A stretch of DNA of 64,000 bases from Anthostomella pinea (Eukaryota; Ascomycota; Sordariomycetes; Xylariales; Xylariaceae), in assembly GCA_963556695.1 (NCBI GenBank), contig CAUWAG010000012.1:4774001-4838000 (forward strand), in the 5' to 3' direction. A program made the position numbers and the translations under genes. The notes below the pieces were generated by a model. That model made no database searches, was not told the DNA's origin, and saw only the letters and a program-made list of their open reading frames with translations. This document shows, piece by piece, positions 1 to 11,363 of the stretch. Position 1 is the first letter of the stretch; the number at the start of each line of letters is the position of its first letter.

Positions 1-1315
1 CGCTCAATGAGACGATCGAGACTTGACTCGGCAGCGCATACAATGTGTCAATGCATCCCAACTCATGATCCTCCCCCTTCAGTTGAGACAGTTGGACAGT
101 CAGAGCTGACCGTATGACTGGGAAGCTCTGACACCAAGCTGATGTTCCTGGCCCAATCGGCGGCCTGCGCAAACAAAGTATAGGGAAATTGGATGTCCAA
201 ATGCCCAAAGCTTCTATCACATAAGGTATTCCGCTCTTGTGGACAGTGTGTCCAGAGCCTCCGCCCTTTCTAATCTTGATTGCTCAACATGAATGAGCAA
301 ATCGTTGAACACCAGTCGCATGTTCACGGATGCCGAGTCGGCGGCAGCTTGTAGCCTGACCGCAAGCTTGGACTGCAGGACGAACGCCCACTGGCTGCAA
401 TTCTGCATGCAGAGGCGAGCTGCGGGAGGTATTCGATCTTGTGTGTTTGTCATTGGCACTAGTCTACACGAGACGAAGTCACCAGGACCATGGCTGACTG
501 CAAACAGTGCGCATATCGCCAGCTGGGAAGAACCACGGCGGACGCCAGGTCACAATGACAGCCGAGTACCGGTCGGACTCTGCTGAATGGTTCATCCTTC
601 CGTCACCGTTGAACAATGTTGGTGTAGTCTCATAGAATTGAATGATCCTGAGCCTGTGCGCGGCAATCCACTTGGAGCACCTCTTAATCTTGCGCTCCCA
701 ATTCGATGTCTTGGATTGCCATTTGGCACGGTGTTGATGAGTCACCATAGCGTTTTCCATTACTACCAATTTAGCATTCGGCAGCTATTGCGTCCTGGAG
801 CGCACGCCTCGCAAGCAAACTTGCAAGTTGCGACCGGGAAATGTATGCGTCTTGCGGACTGGTGCTGCATTCTGGACCGTAACGTAGACCCGGGAAAAGC
901 GCCAGATGACGAAAGGTGTCAAATGATTGCAGGGAAGCGTGATAGTGGCTCTAACTTCGCTCTTTCTGGCCCTGGACATCTGTCCAGCAGCTTTCATCGA
1001 GCATTTAGAAGAGCAATGCCGGGATGCCGCGACGCATTGGGCTATCTCGAACTCGTTGAACAGAAGCATCGCAATATTGCTTTCGTCTAGGGGGTCCCGT
1101 GAGTCGGCCTGTAATCATTATAGCCTCCGTGTGCTGACCAGCCAGAACCTGTCTGTTGAGAGCAGCTCGTGGACGTCGATGTGGCGGAGAACAAATTAGG
1201 TATGCGCTGCTGGGACACATTGAGACTCGACACAACCCAGCAGACTGTTTGGTGGCGATGACCCAAGGAAATCATGTTGGGCTTCCGTTGCCACATGGGA
1301 CCTGACAATGCGCCT
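1..1315. other. intergenic, no gene recognised
   Basis: Several overlapping open frames of 60-170 codons occur on both strands, but none shows a recognisable domain, a good codon pattern or a plausible splice structure. I see no RNA gene or repeat here. It may include the downstream region of the ankyrin gene, which ends at 1316 on the minus strand. Confidence 0.5.
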
Positions 1316-2035
1316 TCAGCCTGCGGTGCCGTCTTCCTGCTGCACCATGCGTACAGCACCCCCTTTTCGCCCCTCCTCGACGTCGCTTTTGACCCGCCTC
1401 CGCTGCTCGACGTCGAAGACGAGGTTCTTGAGATAGACCTCAGCCTGTACTGTCGCACTGTAGGCGACGGCGCTCCAGCTCCAAACGTTCCGCTTCTCGG
1501 CATCGGCTCCAGCGGCAAGGAGGGTTCGTAGGACGAGGAGATGGCCATTGCTGCTGGCGAAATGCAGGGCAGTATTGCCGTCAAGATCGGCTCTCCGGAC
1601 AGCCGTCTCGGCGCCTTCGGGCACGTAGGTGAGGAGGATCTGGATTACGGTGTCGTGCCCTCCCACGCTAGCTTCCATTATGGCATCCCGGCCTCGGATA
1701 TCGTGTCGGAGAATGGAGGACGGGTCGCTCTCGGCGAGAAAATGGACGACTTCGGTGTGGCCAGCCGAGGCTGCTAGCATCAGGGCGGTCTGGTGTTTCT
1801 CGTTGAGAGCAGGAGTGGGAAGCTCGTGGTCGTGGGCAACGAGGACCTTGCAGACTTGGAGGTGGCCGAGGCTGGCGGCGAGGTGGAGGCTCGAGTTGGA
1901 GAGACCGGTGATGGAGTGGTCCGGATTGTGGATGAGATCGGGATGGGACTTGACAATGCGCTGCACCAATAGGGCATCATTGGCAAGGACTGCTCGTCGC
2001 AGCCTCTGCGATGGTTCGATCCTGGAATTGGCCAT
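1316..2035 (-). CDS. ankyrin-repeat protein
   Basis: This is an intronless 239-aa protein starting at the ATG whose complement lies at 2033-2035. Ankyrin repeats are visible as successive units with the consensus feel of xLHLAASLGHLQVCKVLV (about residues 50-68), TALMLAASAGHTEVVHFL (about 83-100) and TALHFASSNGHLLVLRTLLAAGADA (about 155-179), plus weaker units around 17-35 and 114-137. There is no signal peptide or membrane segment, and the C-terminus is basic and charged. Ankyrin repeats are protein-binding scaffolds, so no enzymatic role can be inferred. It resembles the short stand-alone ankyrin proteins of filamentous fungi, but I cannot assign a specific orthologue. No introns are needed and no defects are seen. 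Confidence 0.85.
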   Translation of the reverse strand: MANSRIEPSQRLRRAVLANDALLVQRIVKSHPDLIHNPDHSITGLSNSSLHLAASLGHLQVCKVLVAHDHELPTPALNEKHQTALMLAASAGHTEVVHFLAESDPSSILRHDIRGRDAIMEASVGGHDTVIQILLTYVPEGAETAVRRADLDGNTALHFASSNGHLLVLRTLLAAGADAEKRNVWSWSAVAYSATVQAEVYLKNLVFDVEQRRRVKSDVEEGRKGGAVRMVQQEDGTAG

Positions 2036-3698
2036 GAATCAGCTGTGGGCTACCAATGTGGAAGTTGCACCTTCAAAGGTTGGCAGAGGTGGAATTCCCA
2101 CTCGGTGCAATGACTGACATGATCGCTGTTGCATCCAGAGCCGCACTCACGGCTGCAACCCTACAACAACCTCGAATCCCAGCCGTGCGCAATGTCGTCG
2201 TGGCATCGGAACCCGACTCTTGAGATCGATGCTGGTGGCTAATGCCGGAGTACCTCGTCTCTGGAAGTGTTGTCGATCAAGTACCGATTGATGTGCTGAT
2301 TGTGACGGCCAATTGCCAAAAGCTCTTGTGATGGTTCAGGACTTCCCATGGGTGTTGTGCACTCTGGCGGCATATCGCCGATGGTGCCTTGTACGAAGAA
2401 TATGCGATGTGAATGTTGAAGTTGGGGAAGTGACTCTGTCGTCGATCAACACACCGGTGGGTTAACATAAGGTACAGTAGGTTTGGCTGACTGGCAGCTG
2501 GCTGACTGACGCCAGATGTAGAACAGTGGGGTATGCCGTACAGTGCTGATACTGTACCGGCTACCACCTGCGTCGCGTCTCAGGGGTATGAAGCATTGGT
2601 GGTGTTATCTTTATTGACAACCCTTCAACCCTTCAACCTAGGTGACAACCCTTCAACTTTGTAGGTGTCATTGGGACCCATGACTGAACGACCTGTCTTC
2701 ATGAAGTGCATCTGTCGCGCGACAACTCGCCTGCCCGTTACTCAACACCGCACACGTCACGACATCACATCACATCACATCACACGTTGGAACCCGACGC
2801 CAGATCAAGTACCATACAACTGTGGGCGTGCAGGATCTTCACGTATGCTACCTACCTTAGTCATCTAGCTACAGCATGTGCTTCCTAGTAGTAATCAGCC
2901 TTTATAAACTCTCACGTCTAAATGCAGACAACGACATGTAAATGAACCCTTGGTGCACAGAGAGCAGCGCTCACCTTCTTTGGGAGTTGGCCTATCGGCC
3001 ACTGGATGAGTACAAAATACATTTACCTTCCGACTACTTAAAAACGTCCGATCATCACCAAGGTAGCATTGGCCCTTGTATAAATCGTCTGGCCTTTGTT
3101 TGCAAAATGTTTAACGTCTTTTAGAGATCATCTAATGTATACAGCGGACGCTTGTTATGTCCATGAGACGAAATGCAGGGGATGATTCGTCTGGTTTATA
3201 GGGGAAACATCGTCCTTATCCATGTTCAAGAGCTAATGGCAGATATATTGAGGAACCAGAACTGACTGCTTACCTACACAGATTATCCAGGGACTTGGTC
3301 AACAACTTCGAGGTGACTACTTCCGACTAGGAACCCACCCACCGCCGTGCCAGGCTTGAGGCGGGCTAGGCTGCTGCCAAGGCACCTCCTTGCTACGGGG
3401 AGCTTCTATACTTTATCTGCCATGTATTACTATTCAGATACAAGGAAAGCTTCGCGGCAGCATGTGCTGACATGGGTTTGGCCCTACAGTATGAGGAGCT
3501 ATGCTCTGTCGCCAATAAGACCGTACATAAAAGTGGACCAGCGAACGACGGCCTGATGAGGGAAGTCAGCTGATGAGGTGATGGGCTATGTTTTCCTCTT
3601 CGTTCCAACTTCACACTCGGCGCAACACCACACGACGCAAGATATTGAACTACTCGGTACACTTCACGCCCAGCCCCACGTCCGATACCACCGCTACT
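2036..3698. other. intergenic between divergent genes
   Basis: This is the shared upstream region of the minus-strand ankyrin gene and the plus-strand F-box gene. It contains a short CATCA-type pentanucleotide repeat at about 2763-2784. No coding sequence that I can support is present. Confidence 0.5.
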
Positions 3699-4748
3699 AT
3701 GCAGCACCTCCTACAGAACCTACCCCCTGAGCTGCTGGCGGCCATAGTTGAAGAGCTCCCCTGGGAAAGCCGCCTGTCACTCAGCGCCACGAGCTCCGTC
3801 TTCCGTGCTGCCCTGGCGGCTCGTTTTTTTCGTGCCATCGTGGTGTCGAATAAGCCTGGCACCAGTCTGGATGGTCTGCGGGCATGGGCAGAGAAGTACG
3901 GGTCTCTAGTCGACGAGGTGCATTTCCTCGGGTCGCGAGATGGCTTGGACAACACTGTCCGGGAGACCTCCCAGGAGGAAGACGGCGTTCACCGTGGCAC
4001 GCAGTGTCTCCTCCCCACTCTGCTGCAGGGCATACTCTCTGGCACACGCCTCTCACAAGCAAGTACTGTCAGGGTCTCCTTTGACTTCGACTTCAATCGT
4101 GGTCACGAGCCTGGAAGTGACTGGGAATCCGAGAGCGAGTTGCTTGATGACGACATCGATTCAATATACGTGTTCCAGGTACCTGAAGAGACATTGCAAG
4201 TCATCAAGCACAAGGAAGACAGGTATCCCTGGCGCCAGCTTATGGCAGAGACATGCGCTACATTAGCCCAGAACCAGAATGTCAGGAAGTTGGTGATGGA
4301 GGAGCTAGTGCCCAAGCCCACGTCTACTTTCTTCACTACGGCCTGGTCCTCTTTCCTCGGCCAATTGGACGTGCTGGACATATCAGGAATTTGGAGCGAG
4401 GATAACGGCGCAGGATGGCACGCGAACACCTTGGACGGCTATCTCCATTTTGAGGCGCACATGGGCGACTATTTCTTCGAGCATGCCCGAAGTCTGAGAC
4501 ACGTGAGGCTCTCCGCCGCCTCGGCGACTGCCTTTGGAGTTGACGGGAACTTGTTCGACTGCGCGTTGCCACTGGAAAAGTGCCACCTTCCGCATCAGCA
4601 GAGGCTTGAGCTTCAGTATATGCTGATAAGCCCCAAGCTCGCCGATTTTGTGCTGGTCAAGGGCACAACGCTGCGGAGTCTACGGCTGGTTGACTGTCAT
4701 GCCAATACCGATGCGGACCTGGACCAGAACCGGACTTTCCCGTGCTGA
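3699..4748 (+). CDS. F-box domain protein, possibly C-terminally truncated
   Basis: The ATG at 3699 is chosen because an F-box begins almost at once: residues 3-40 read LLQNLPPELLAAIVEEL followed by W-xSR-LSLSATSSVFRAAL, the usual Pezizomycotina F-box pattern. Open sequence upstream of 3699 carries no homology signal. F-box proteins bind Skp1 and bring substrates to SCF ubiquitin ligases. The rest of the 349-aa protein resembles the poorly conserved substrate-side region of fungal F-box proteins, including a TLRSLRLVDCH-like stretch shortly before the end. Fungal relatives normally continue well beyond that motif, whereas here a TGA follows about 16 residues later. A frameshift, an unrecognised intron or a real truncation is possible, and coding-like sequence follows at about 4990-5090 in another frame. 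Confidence 0.7.
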   Translation: MQHLLQNLPPELLAAIVEELPWESRLSLSATSSVFRAALAARFFRAIVVSNKPGTSLDGLRAWAEKYGSLVDEVHFLGSRDGLDNTVRETSQEEDGVHRGTQCLLPTLLQGILSGTRLSQASTVRVSFDFDFNRGHEPGSDWESESELLDDDIDSIYVFQVPEETLQVIKHKEDRYPWRQLMAETCATLAQNQNVRKLVMEELVPKPTSTFFTTAWSSFLGQLDVLDISGIWSEDNGAGWHANTLDGYLHFEAHMGDYFFEHARSLRHVRLSAASATAFGVDGNLFDCALPLEKCHLPHQQRLELQYMLISPKLADFVLVKGTTLRSLRLVDCHANTDADLDQNRTFPC

Positions 4749-5744
4749 ACCGCGAACCACATTTTGAAGCCGGCCGACATTCAATCATCACTTGGATCAG
4801 TGTGACGCACACTGTCACATGCGCCTGGTTGTTGTTTACTCAGATGCCGTCTCTGGAAGGAGCACAAACCTCCTTAATCAGATATTTTTCCGGCGTTCGG
4901 ACACGACACCCTCCTACGACCAGAGTGGCAGAGGGGTGGCTACTTGGCAGCTTGGCAGCTTGGCAGCCATTAATTCTTCCGTGTGGAGACCGGCTTCCGG
5001 AGTGGACGTGAAGTTGCAATATGACTCTCGCCGTGTCTTCCCCATTCCCACCACTCTGTATGAAACCATGGAGGATCGACAGGACCTGGTCCGGCAACCC
5101 GGGTGCCAACCCCCATGCGGAACAACGGAGGCAACGGAGGTGAGCCGGTTCTGGCGCACCTGCACATGCCCGCCAAAGAGCCAACAAAACGATGCTGGAT
5201 CTAGTATTCGTTGCGACGCGCGACAGGGCGCCTGTCCCTTGGCAAGTTGGAATTGAGGTGACGGCACTGATGATCATGGGAGCCTTTCTCCCTGGAGCCC
5301 GCATTCAAGTTCCGAGGACAACTGTCCGTCTTGAGCAGGTGTTTATTTATGATCACTGAAATCCGACTCTTGCTCGCGTGGACGAGGTGGCTTTGACTTC
5401 ATCGCTCATCTTCGTACCTTTCTGCGCCCTCGCATCGCACGCTTCGCCATGGCGTCAATGAATTTCCCACCATACGGCTCGCCGCTCGGAGCGCTTGCTG
5501 CGATAGCATGTCACCTCTTGTAAGTTCCGCCGATGGCCGCCCAGGTCTAGTTCGTATGACCGCCTGTCCTCAAGTGAGCATTCGGCATCGTGGTCGTCGT
5601 TGGTACAAAAGAACGTGGTTCGCCACAATGGGTTGCTGTGTCGCAGTGTCGCTGTGTCGTTGTGTGTGTCTGTGTGTCTGTAGCATACCTGTCAAGCCTC
5701 GACAACTGCAGAGTCTGTGGATCGCTCTACGCCCGACCCTCGCG
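4749..5744. other. downstream of F-box gene; coding-like but unresolved, then GH5 promoter
   Basis: A plus-strand open stretch at 4792-5256, in a different frame from the F-box gene, could be a detached remnant of its C-terminus, but I could not find a splice or single frameshift that joins them convincingly. The part from about 5300 onward is the upstream region of the GH5 gene. A TGTGTCTGTGTGTCTG-like low-complexity stretch lies near 5660-5682. Confidence 0.35.
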
Positions 5745-7959
5745 ATGAGGTCTACGGCTGCCCTTGGCGTGGTGCTTGCACTGGCTTCAGGCTCAAACGC
5801 TCAGCAGAGCGCATATGGTCAATGTGAGTGTCCGCTGCCGTGTGGATTGAGCGCAGCGTGCTGATAATAAACGAGGGTGGCGGCATAGGCTGGACAGGAC
5901 TTACAGCTTGTGTTACTGGGTGTACCTGCGTATCGTCGAACAGCTGTAGGTTTTGATCGCAGGATCCCAAGAGCGTGGCACTGAACTTAAGCCACAGACT
6001 ATTCGCAATGCATCCCAGGCACAGGATCGATGACACAGACTACACAGACAATCCTGACCACTTCCGTGCAGTCGACCAGCTCGTCTAGTACCCAGCTGAC
6101 CAGCACTAGGAGCACAACCTCGGCAGCACCGACTGGGACATCTGCTCTCGAATGCACCGGCACTTTCACACCAATCTCGGCTTCCGAGTACGTGGCGGCC
6201 ATGAACCCTGGCTGGAATCTGGGTAACACCTTGGATGCAACGCCAGACGAAGGCTCGTGGAACAATCCGCCCGTCGTGGCCGAAACGTTCGCGGACGTCA
6301 AGGCTGCCGGGTTCAAGAGCGTGCGAATACCGGGTATGATGGTTGAAACTAGCTATGGAAGGACATGTGAATAGGTACTGACATCCTCTGGTGATGTAGT
6401 TACCTATGCCGACCACTTCACCGGCAGCTCTCCTGACTGGACTATCGACCCGGACTGGCTGCAGCGGGTATCCGATGTGGTCGACATGGCCGTGGACGCC
6501 GGACTATATGTCCTGACAAATGTCCACCACGGTACGTGTTGTGTGACATGAATTGATCCTAGCTGGACCTTGGGCTAATTGCTGACCAGATTCGTGGGAA
6601 TGGGCCGACGTGTCAGCGTCGGGTGCGAACTTGACCATGATCGAAGAGAAGATGCACCGGACGTGGGTCCAGATCGGCGAGACTCTGGGCTGCAAATCCT
6701 CCATGGTGTCTCTCGAGCCCATCAACGAGCCCCCAGCTTCGGATGCCGAGGATGGTACAGAACTAAACAAGATCAACGGAATATTTCTCCAGGCTTTGGC
6801 CGAGTCTGGAGGGTTCAATACCCAACGGGTCGTAACTCTTGTCGGCGGTGCCATGGACAGTATCAAGACCTCCGAGTGGTTTGTGGCCCCTACCGGATAC
6901 GATAACCCATGGGCCCTGCAGTACCACTACTACAGTCCATATGACTTCATCTTTAGCGCTTGGTATGGCTACTGATCGACTTCTGCGCGTCGTGCTGACG
7001 AGATCTGCAGGGGCAAGACGATCCTGACCGACTCGGACATCGCCACCATTGAGGCCGACCTGGCCAACATCCGGGGCAACTTCACCGATGTGCCTCTGCT
7101 CATCGGCGAGTTCGACGCCAGCCCTATAAACTGTGAGCCCGCTGCTCGGCGGAAGTACATGGACGTCGTTGCTCGAACAGCCAAAGAACTCGACACGGCG
7201 GTCATCCTCTGGGATAACGGACTGGACCACCTTGACCGCGATACGCACACCTGGAGAGACGTTCACGCCATACAGATTCTGATGAATGCTGTGGCGGGTG
7301 TAAGCAACAGTCTCTCGGATGCCACAACCGACGCGGCGGCCACAGAGCAGTCGAGTTCCGCATACTTGTTCCACAAGGTGGGCGATGCTGTGGCCGACCA
7401 GGCAATCACAGTCTCCTTGAATGGCAACACTCTGGACTCGATCGCTACCGACGACGGAATGACCCTCACTGCTCCGACCGATTACTCCATCTCGGACGAG
7501 ACTATCACTTTTACATCGTCGTTCTTATCGCAGTACGTGTCTGAGACAGCAGAACCGGGAACCAAAGTCGACCTGACTCTAACCTTCTCCGCTGGTGCCA
7601 CGGCCGGCGTGACCGTGGCTCAGTGGGAGCTCCCGACTCTGGCTTCAACGTCTTCCACCGCCGTCGCAGGCGCCGATCTGCTGATCCCTATCACCTGGGG
7701 CGGAATCAACGAGCCCGCTGCTGTGAAGATGCTGCGGAGTGACGGGGACTATCTTTTCGACGACTGGACCCAATATCTGGGACCCCTGCAGGCAGCCTAC
7801 GGCACCTATTCGGGTCAATGGAACTGGGACAGTGGCGATCTGATCTTGACCTCTACCACCGTCGCCGCTGTCATTGCTGCACGGGTGCCCACGACCTTCA
7901 CGTTTGACTTCTTCCCTAGGGTCGCTGGGAACTCGTTGAACTACACGTTGAACGTTTAA
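5745..7959 (+). CDS. secreted GH5 endoglucanase with N-terminal CBM1
   Basis: The six-exon model is 5745-5823, 5877-5945, 5998-6333, 6400-6531, 6590-6962 and 7011-7959, giving 645 aa. Residues 1-20 form a signal peptide, followed by a cellulose-binding CBM1 (AYGQCGGIGWTG to YYSQCIPGTG), a Ser/Thr-rich linker, and a GH5 domain starting at MNPGWNLGNTLDA. The predicted acid/base Glu lies in LEPINEPP and the nucleophile Glu in LLIGEFDA; H-H-D and ILWDNG motifs are also present. The C-terminal ~200 aa look like an Ig-like CBM_X2/CBM46-type module. The layout recalls GH5 subfamily 4 endo-beta-1,4-glucanases or xyloglucanases. Introns 2-5 have clean GT-AG borders and phases. Intron 1 does not: the only AG (5874-5875) is one base too early for the CBM1 frame, so a one-base insertion or an unusual acceptor is present. 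Function is inferred from domains. Confidence 0.9.
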
Positions 7960-9395
7960 TGGCAGATTTGGGGACAAAGCCGGATGCTGGCGGAAATCGG
8001 GGACATGCAGGGAATACAAGTTCTCTATGCTCTTCTTCCTCGTATATATTGATCCACACGTACATAAGAACGTCTCTCCAACTCATGTGCAATTCCCAAG
8101 CGGTGAGCCCTTCCATGACAAACCTCTACCGCCGCCAAGTACCCAAAGTCATGCCATTCTATGTTGCTCACTGCATGTGGTAAAGAGTAGTCGTTAGATA
8201 TTCGAACAATTGCCTGGAAATACTGAACCCTCAGAAATCTCCGTACATTCCGTACTCGGAAGGTCTCCGATCTCAAGCTCCGTGTATAATCTATGGAATA
8301 ACCACTTTAGAACAAGCATTAAGCTTGGCTTGATAGAGTTTAACTGCTTATTATAAGGTGCTTATTCCACCGATTATATCCCATCGAAAAGAACACTTTA
8401 GAGGTGCGCGGACGGAGACCTATGGGGGGTCACTGTAGCAGATAACCCAGGGGCAACGTACTGGTGTACCACTTGAATGCTGGTCTTTATACAGCGATCA
8501 TGTTGTCTGCCGCTAGGATAGCAACACCAGTCGCGCAGTCAAAAGGAACCAGTACCTTACACAGCGACTCCAACCTTCCCTGCGCAGGGGTTCCTTTAGC
8601 TAACGTAAAGTGAAAGGCGAGTGGCTGCCACCCGGAGTCCGAATAGTCAATCCGTCATAATGGTAGGATTGGTGTTACCACACCCAGTTGTTCGGTGGCT
8701 TTGATGGCACCACCTGAATACAGTGATGCCGATGGTCCAGACTGTCTGCGTATCTCAGGAAGAGGAACAAGAGCGAAGGTCTACCCGGCCATTGGTGAAT
8801 GATCTGGGAAGGGGAAGTCCTCATTAGGTAAATCGTCTTTTCAGGAGCCCCTGACAGGACGCGCAAGTGCCCTACCATGATGCTGTCGGACCGTCCACTG
8901 CACCCGCACCCGGAGATGCATTGCACGTTGTCTTCACGTTACATCTCACCAACCACCGTCTGGTTTAGGAATTGGGGCATTTGTTGAGGCCCCCGATTGC
9001 CCAATCAGAGCTGGCACGCCCGCGAGATAAGAAGACGAAGAGAATGCATGCGAGCAGCGCACCAGGCTCTGTTATCAGTCTATGGCGTTCATCCCCTGTT
9101 GACGCCACCGGGAGAGTGCATCATTGCAGGTCGACTGCAACCTCTACTCACCACTTGGGAACTCCGTGCTGTCCCGACTAGTAAGTCATAGCCTGCCGCT
9201 GGGGGCGAGGTTTCCTATCCCGCTGCCTCCTGTTCCTTGATGCCAACTGCTCAGGCTGCTGGCAAGCGTAATTGTACCTGTACCCATTCAAGCTCAATGC
9301 AGATTACAGCTTAGCACTGAAGGCAACAACCTCTGAGCAAGTGTCAGACCATCGTGCCAGATCTCCTGAATTTGAGCGGCTCACCTCCTATTCCA
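7960..9395. other. intergenic, no gene recognised
   Basis: This 1.4 kb region separates two plus-strand genes. It contains only short open frames without domain signals. Parts around 8280-8400 are AT-richer. It presumably holds the GH5 terminator region and the transporter promoter. Confidence 0.5.
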
Positions 9396-11363
9396 ATGGC
9401 TGCCCCTCAACCAGCGACGCTTGCCCTTGACGGCAGCGACCCTCGCAAGCCTTTGTTCCAGGTCGACAATATCACAACCGATGCTGCACGCGTCGAATAC
9501 GCCAAGGGGAGGCCAGTCAGTTTCGAAGAGTACATGTACCATGCCGCAATCACTCGTGCCGAGGAGCAAGAGGCCAATGCTCGTTTCATCGCTGCTCGGG
9601 GCCCGAGGACGCTCAAGAACATCATCAAGGGGAGGTTTACGAGGACGAAAGACCCACAAGTGCCTTCTGGTGAAGTGGCTGGCTCGCTGTCAGAAGGGAA
9701 TACTGGAGAGAAGGGCGGCTATGTCCAGAACGACAGCATGTCTCGGTATGGAGTCACTCCGGATCAACGAAATACCGTCAGTCGAGCTGTCAGAACTGCT
9801 AGCTGGGGAACCATCTTCTATCTGATTACGACTGATATTCTGGGGCCGATGGGTGCACCGTAAGTCATGTTCACTGGGCGAAAGCCCTGAGCGATGACGA
9901 TACTGAACCGCCAACAGTTGGGCGTTTGCGCAGTTGGGGTACGGGCCGGGTGTGGCGCTATACACCGTCTTCGGCGTGATGAGTTACTATTCCGGCTGGA
10001 TTCTGTGGAAAGTCTTCCTCGCTCTGGACTCGGACAAGTTCCCACTCAGGGGGTACGGCGACTTTTTCTTCAGGATGTTTGGACCGTGGGCGAGGCACTT
10101 TGTCAACCTTGCACAGTCTGTTCAGCTGCTGCTCACCGTGTCGCTCTTGATCATCAGCAACGGCCAGAGTATCTCGCAGATCAGCCGTGGGACAGCAGGA
10201 GGTTCCAAGGGGCTTTGTTTTGTGGCTTGTCTGGTCATTTTCATGGCAGCAGGCTTGATATTGGGCCAGATCAGAACCCTCCAACGACTGGGATGGCTCG
10301 CTAACCTCTGCGTGTGGCTGACCGTCGCCACGGTATTGCTAGTGTACATTTTCCCTGTCAACGATAATGTGAACGTCTGTTACTGACAGATGAATAGCAT
10401 GGGGTCTGTTGGGCACGGACCAAATTACGCAGCTGTGGAGGCGAGCTTCGGGTTTCCACAAGACATGCCCATAAAGAGATTTGCAGGAACGCCGCCTCCG
10501 GGACTGGCCTCGGGGGGCTCGGGCTTCGTCGGGTCGTTGAACGGGCTGAACGTCGCCGTATACGCGTATGGAGGCGCCATGTTGTATGCCGCCCTGCTTG
10601 CGGAGATGAGGTACCACCCAGCCACTCCACCACGGAGAGAAGAGATGCTGACGTCAACTAACCTAGGCATCCCATGGACTTTTGGAAGAGTCTACTGATT
10701 GCCGAGATCTTCATATACACAGCTTACGTGTTCTTCGGCATCTTCGTATACTCATACGAAGGCCAGTATTCGTACAACCCAGCGGTCCAAGGCATTCCGG
10801 TATACGGCATTCAGACCGCCGGAAATATCTTGAGCATTATCTCCAACCTCATCGCAGCCGTGCTATACAGCAATATCGGCCTGAAGGTTGTGTATATCGA
10901 AGTATTCCATGAAAATTTCGGGTTCCCGCACCTAACGACCAAGATGGGTAAGATCTGGTGGTCGGCATTGGTTCCAGTCTACTGGGCCCTGGCGTTCGTT
11001 GTGGGAGCAGCTGTACCGCAGTTCTCCTACATTGTCGGCTTGGTGGGAGCCCTGTTCATCCTCTCATTCACGTACACGTTCCCTGCTTGGCTGGCGGTAG
11101 GGTTCTGGATCAAGAAAGATGCGATGATTGAAGGCGAGGAACGGTTCGACCCGGCGACGAACACGTACAACTACGTCGATCAGGGCTGGAAGCGATGGAG
11201 GCGGGGGTTCATGAAGAAGCCGTTCTTCAACACATTCAACATTGTCTACTTCTTCGGGGCCTTGGTGACGTGTGGGCTGGGCTGCTACAGCAGTATCGTA
11301 AGTTTGCGCCAGGCTTTCGAGAGCAACATTGCGACTAGCCTATCCTGCACGCCGCCCCTATAG
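9396..11363 (+). CDS. amino-acid transporter, AVT/Aa_trans family
   Basis: Four exons, 9396-9859, 9918-10341, 10390-10610 and 10667-11363, encode 601 aa. The first in-frame ATG is at 9396; a GTG lies at 9354 but is not needed. The first ~130 residues are hydrophilic and cytosolic-like. About ten or eleven hydrophobic segments follow, beginning at TASWGTIFYLITTDILGPMG and ending at YFFGALVTCGLGCYSSI. The order of glycine-rich first helix, WAFAQLGYGPG, NGQSISQIS and the late CGLG-YSS ending is that of fungal Aa_trans (AAAP) proteins, which move neutral or other amino acids across vacuolar or plasma membranes by proton coupling. The substrate cannot be told from sequence. The protein ends by reading through 11300 to a TAG at 11361-11363; a GTAAGT at 11299 looks like a donor, but splicing there would replace a family-like C-terminus with junk. 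All intron phases fit. Confidence 0.88.

Noticed and set aside
1960..2025. GGTTCGATCC resembling a tRNA B box
   Set aside because: It lies inside the start of the ankyrin gene, with no matching A box or acceptor stem.
11299..11363. GTAAGT donor at the end of the transporter gene suggesting another intron and longer protein
   Set aside because: Reading through gives a C-terminus typical of the family ending at 11363, while splicing yields unrelated residues.
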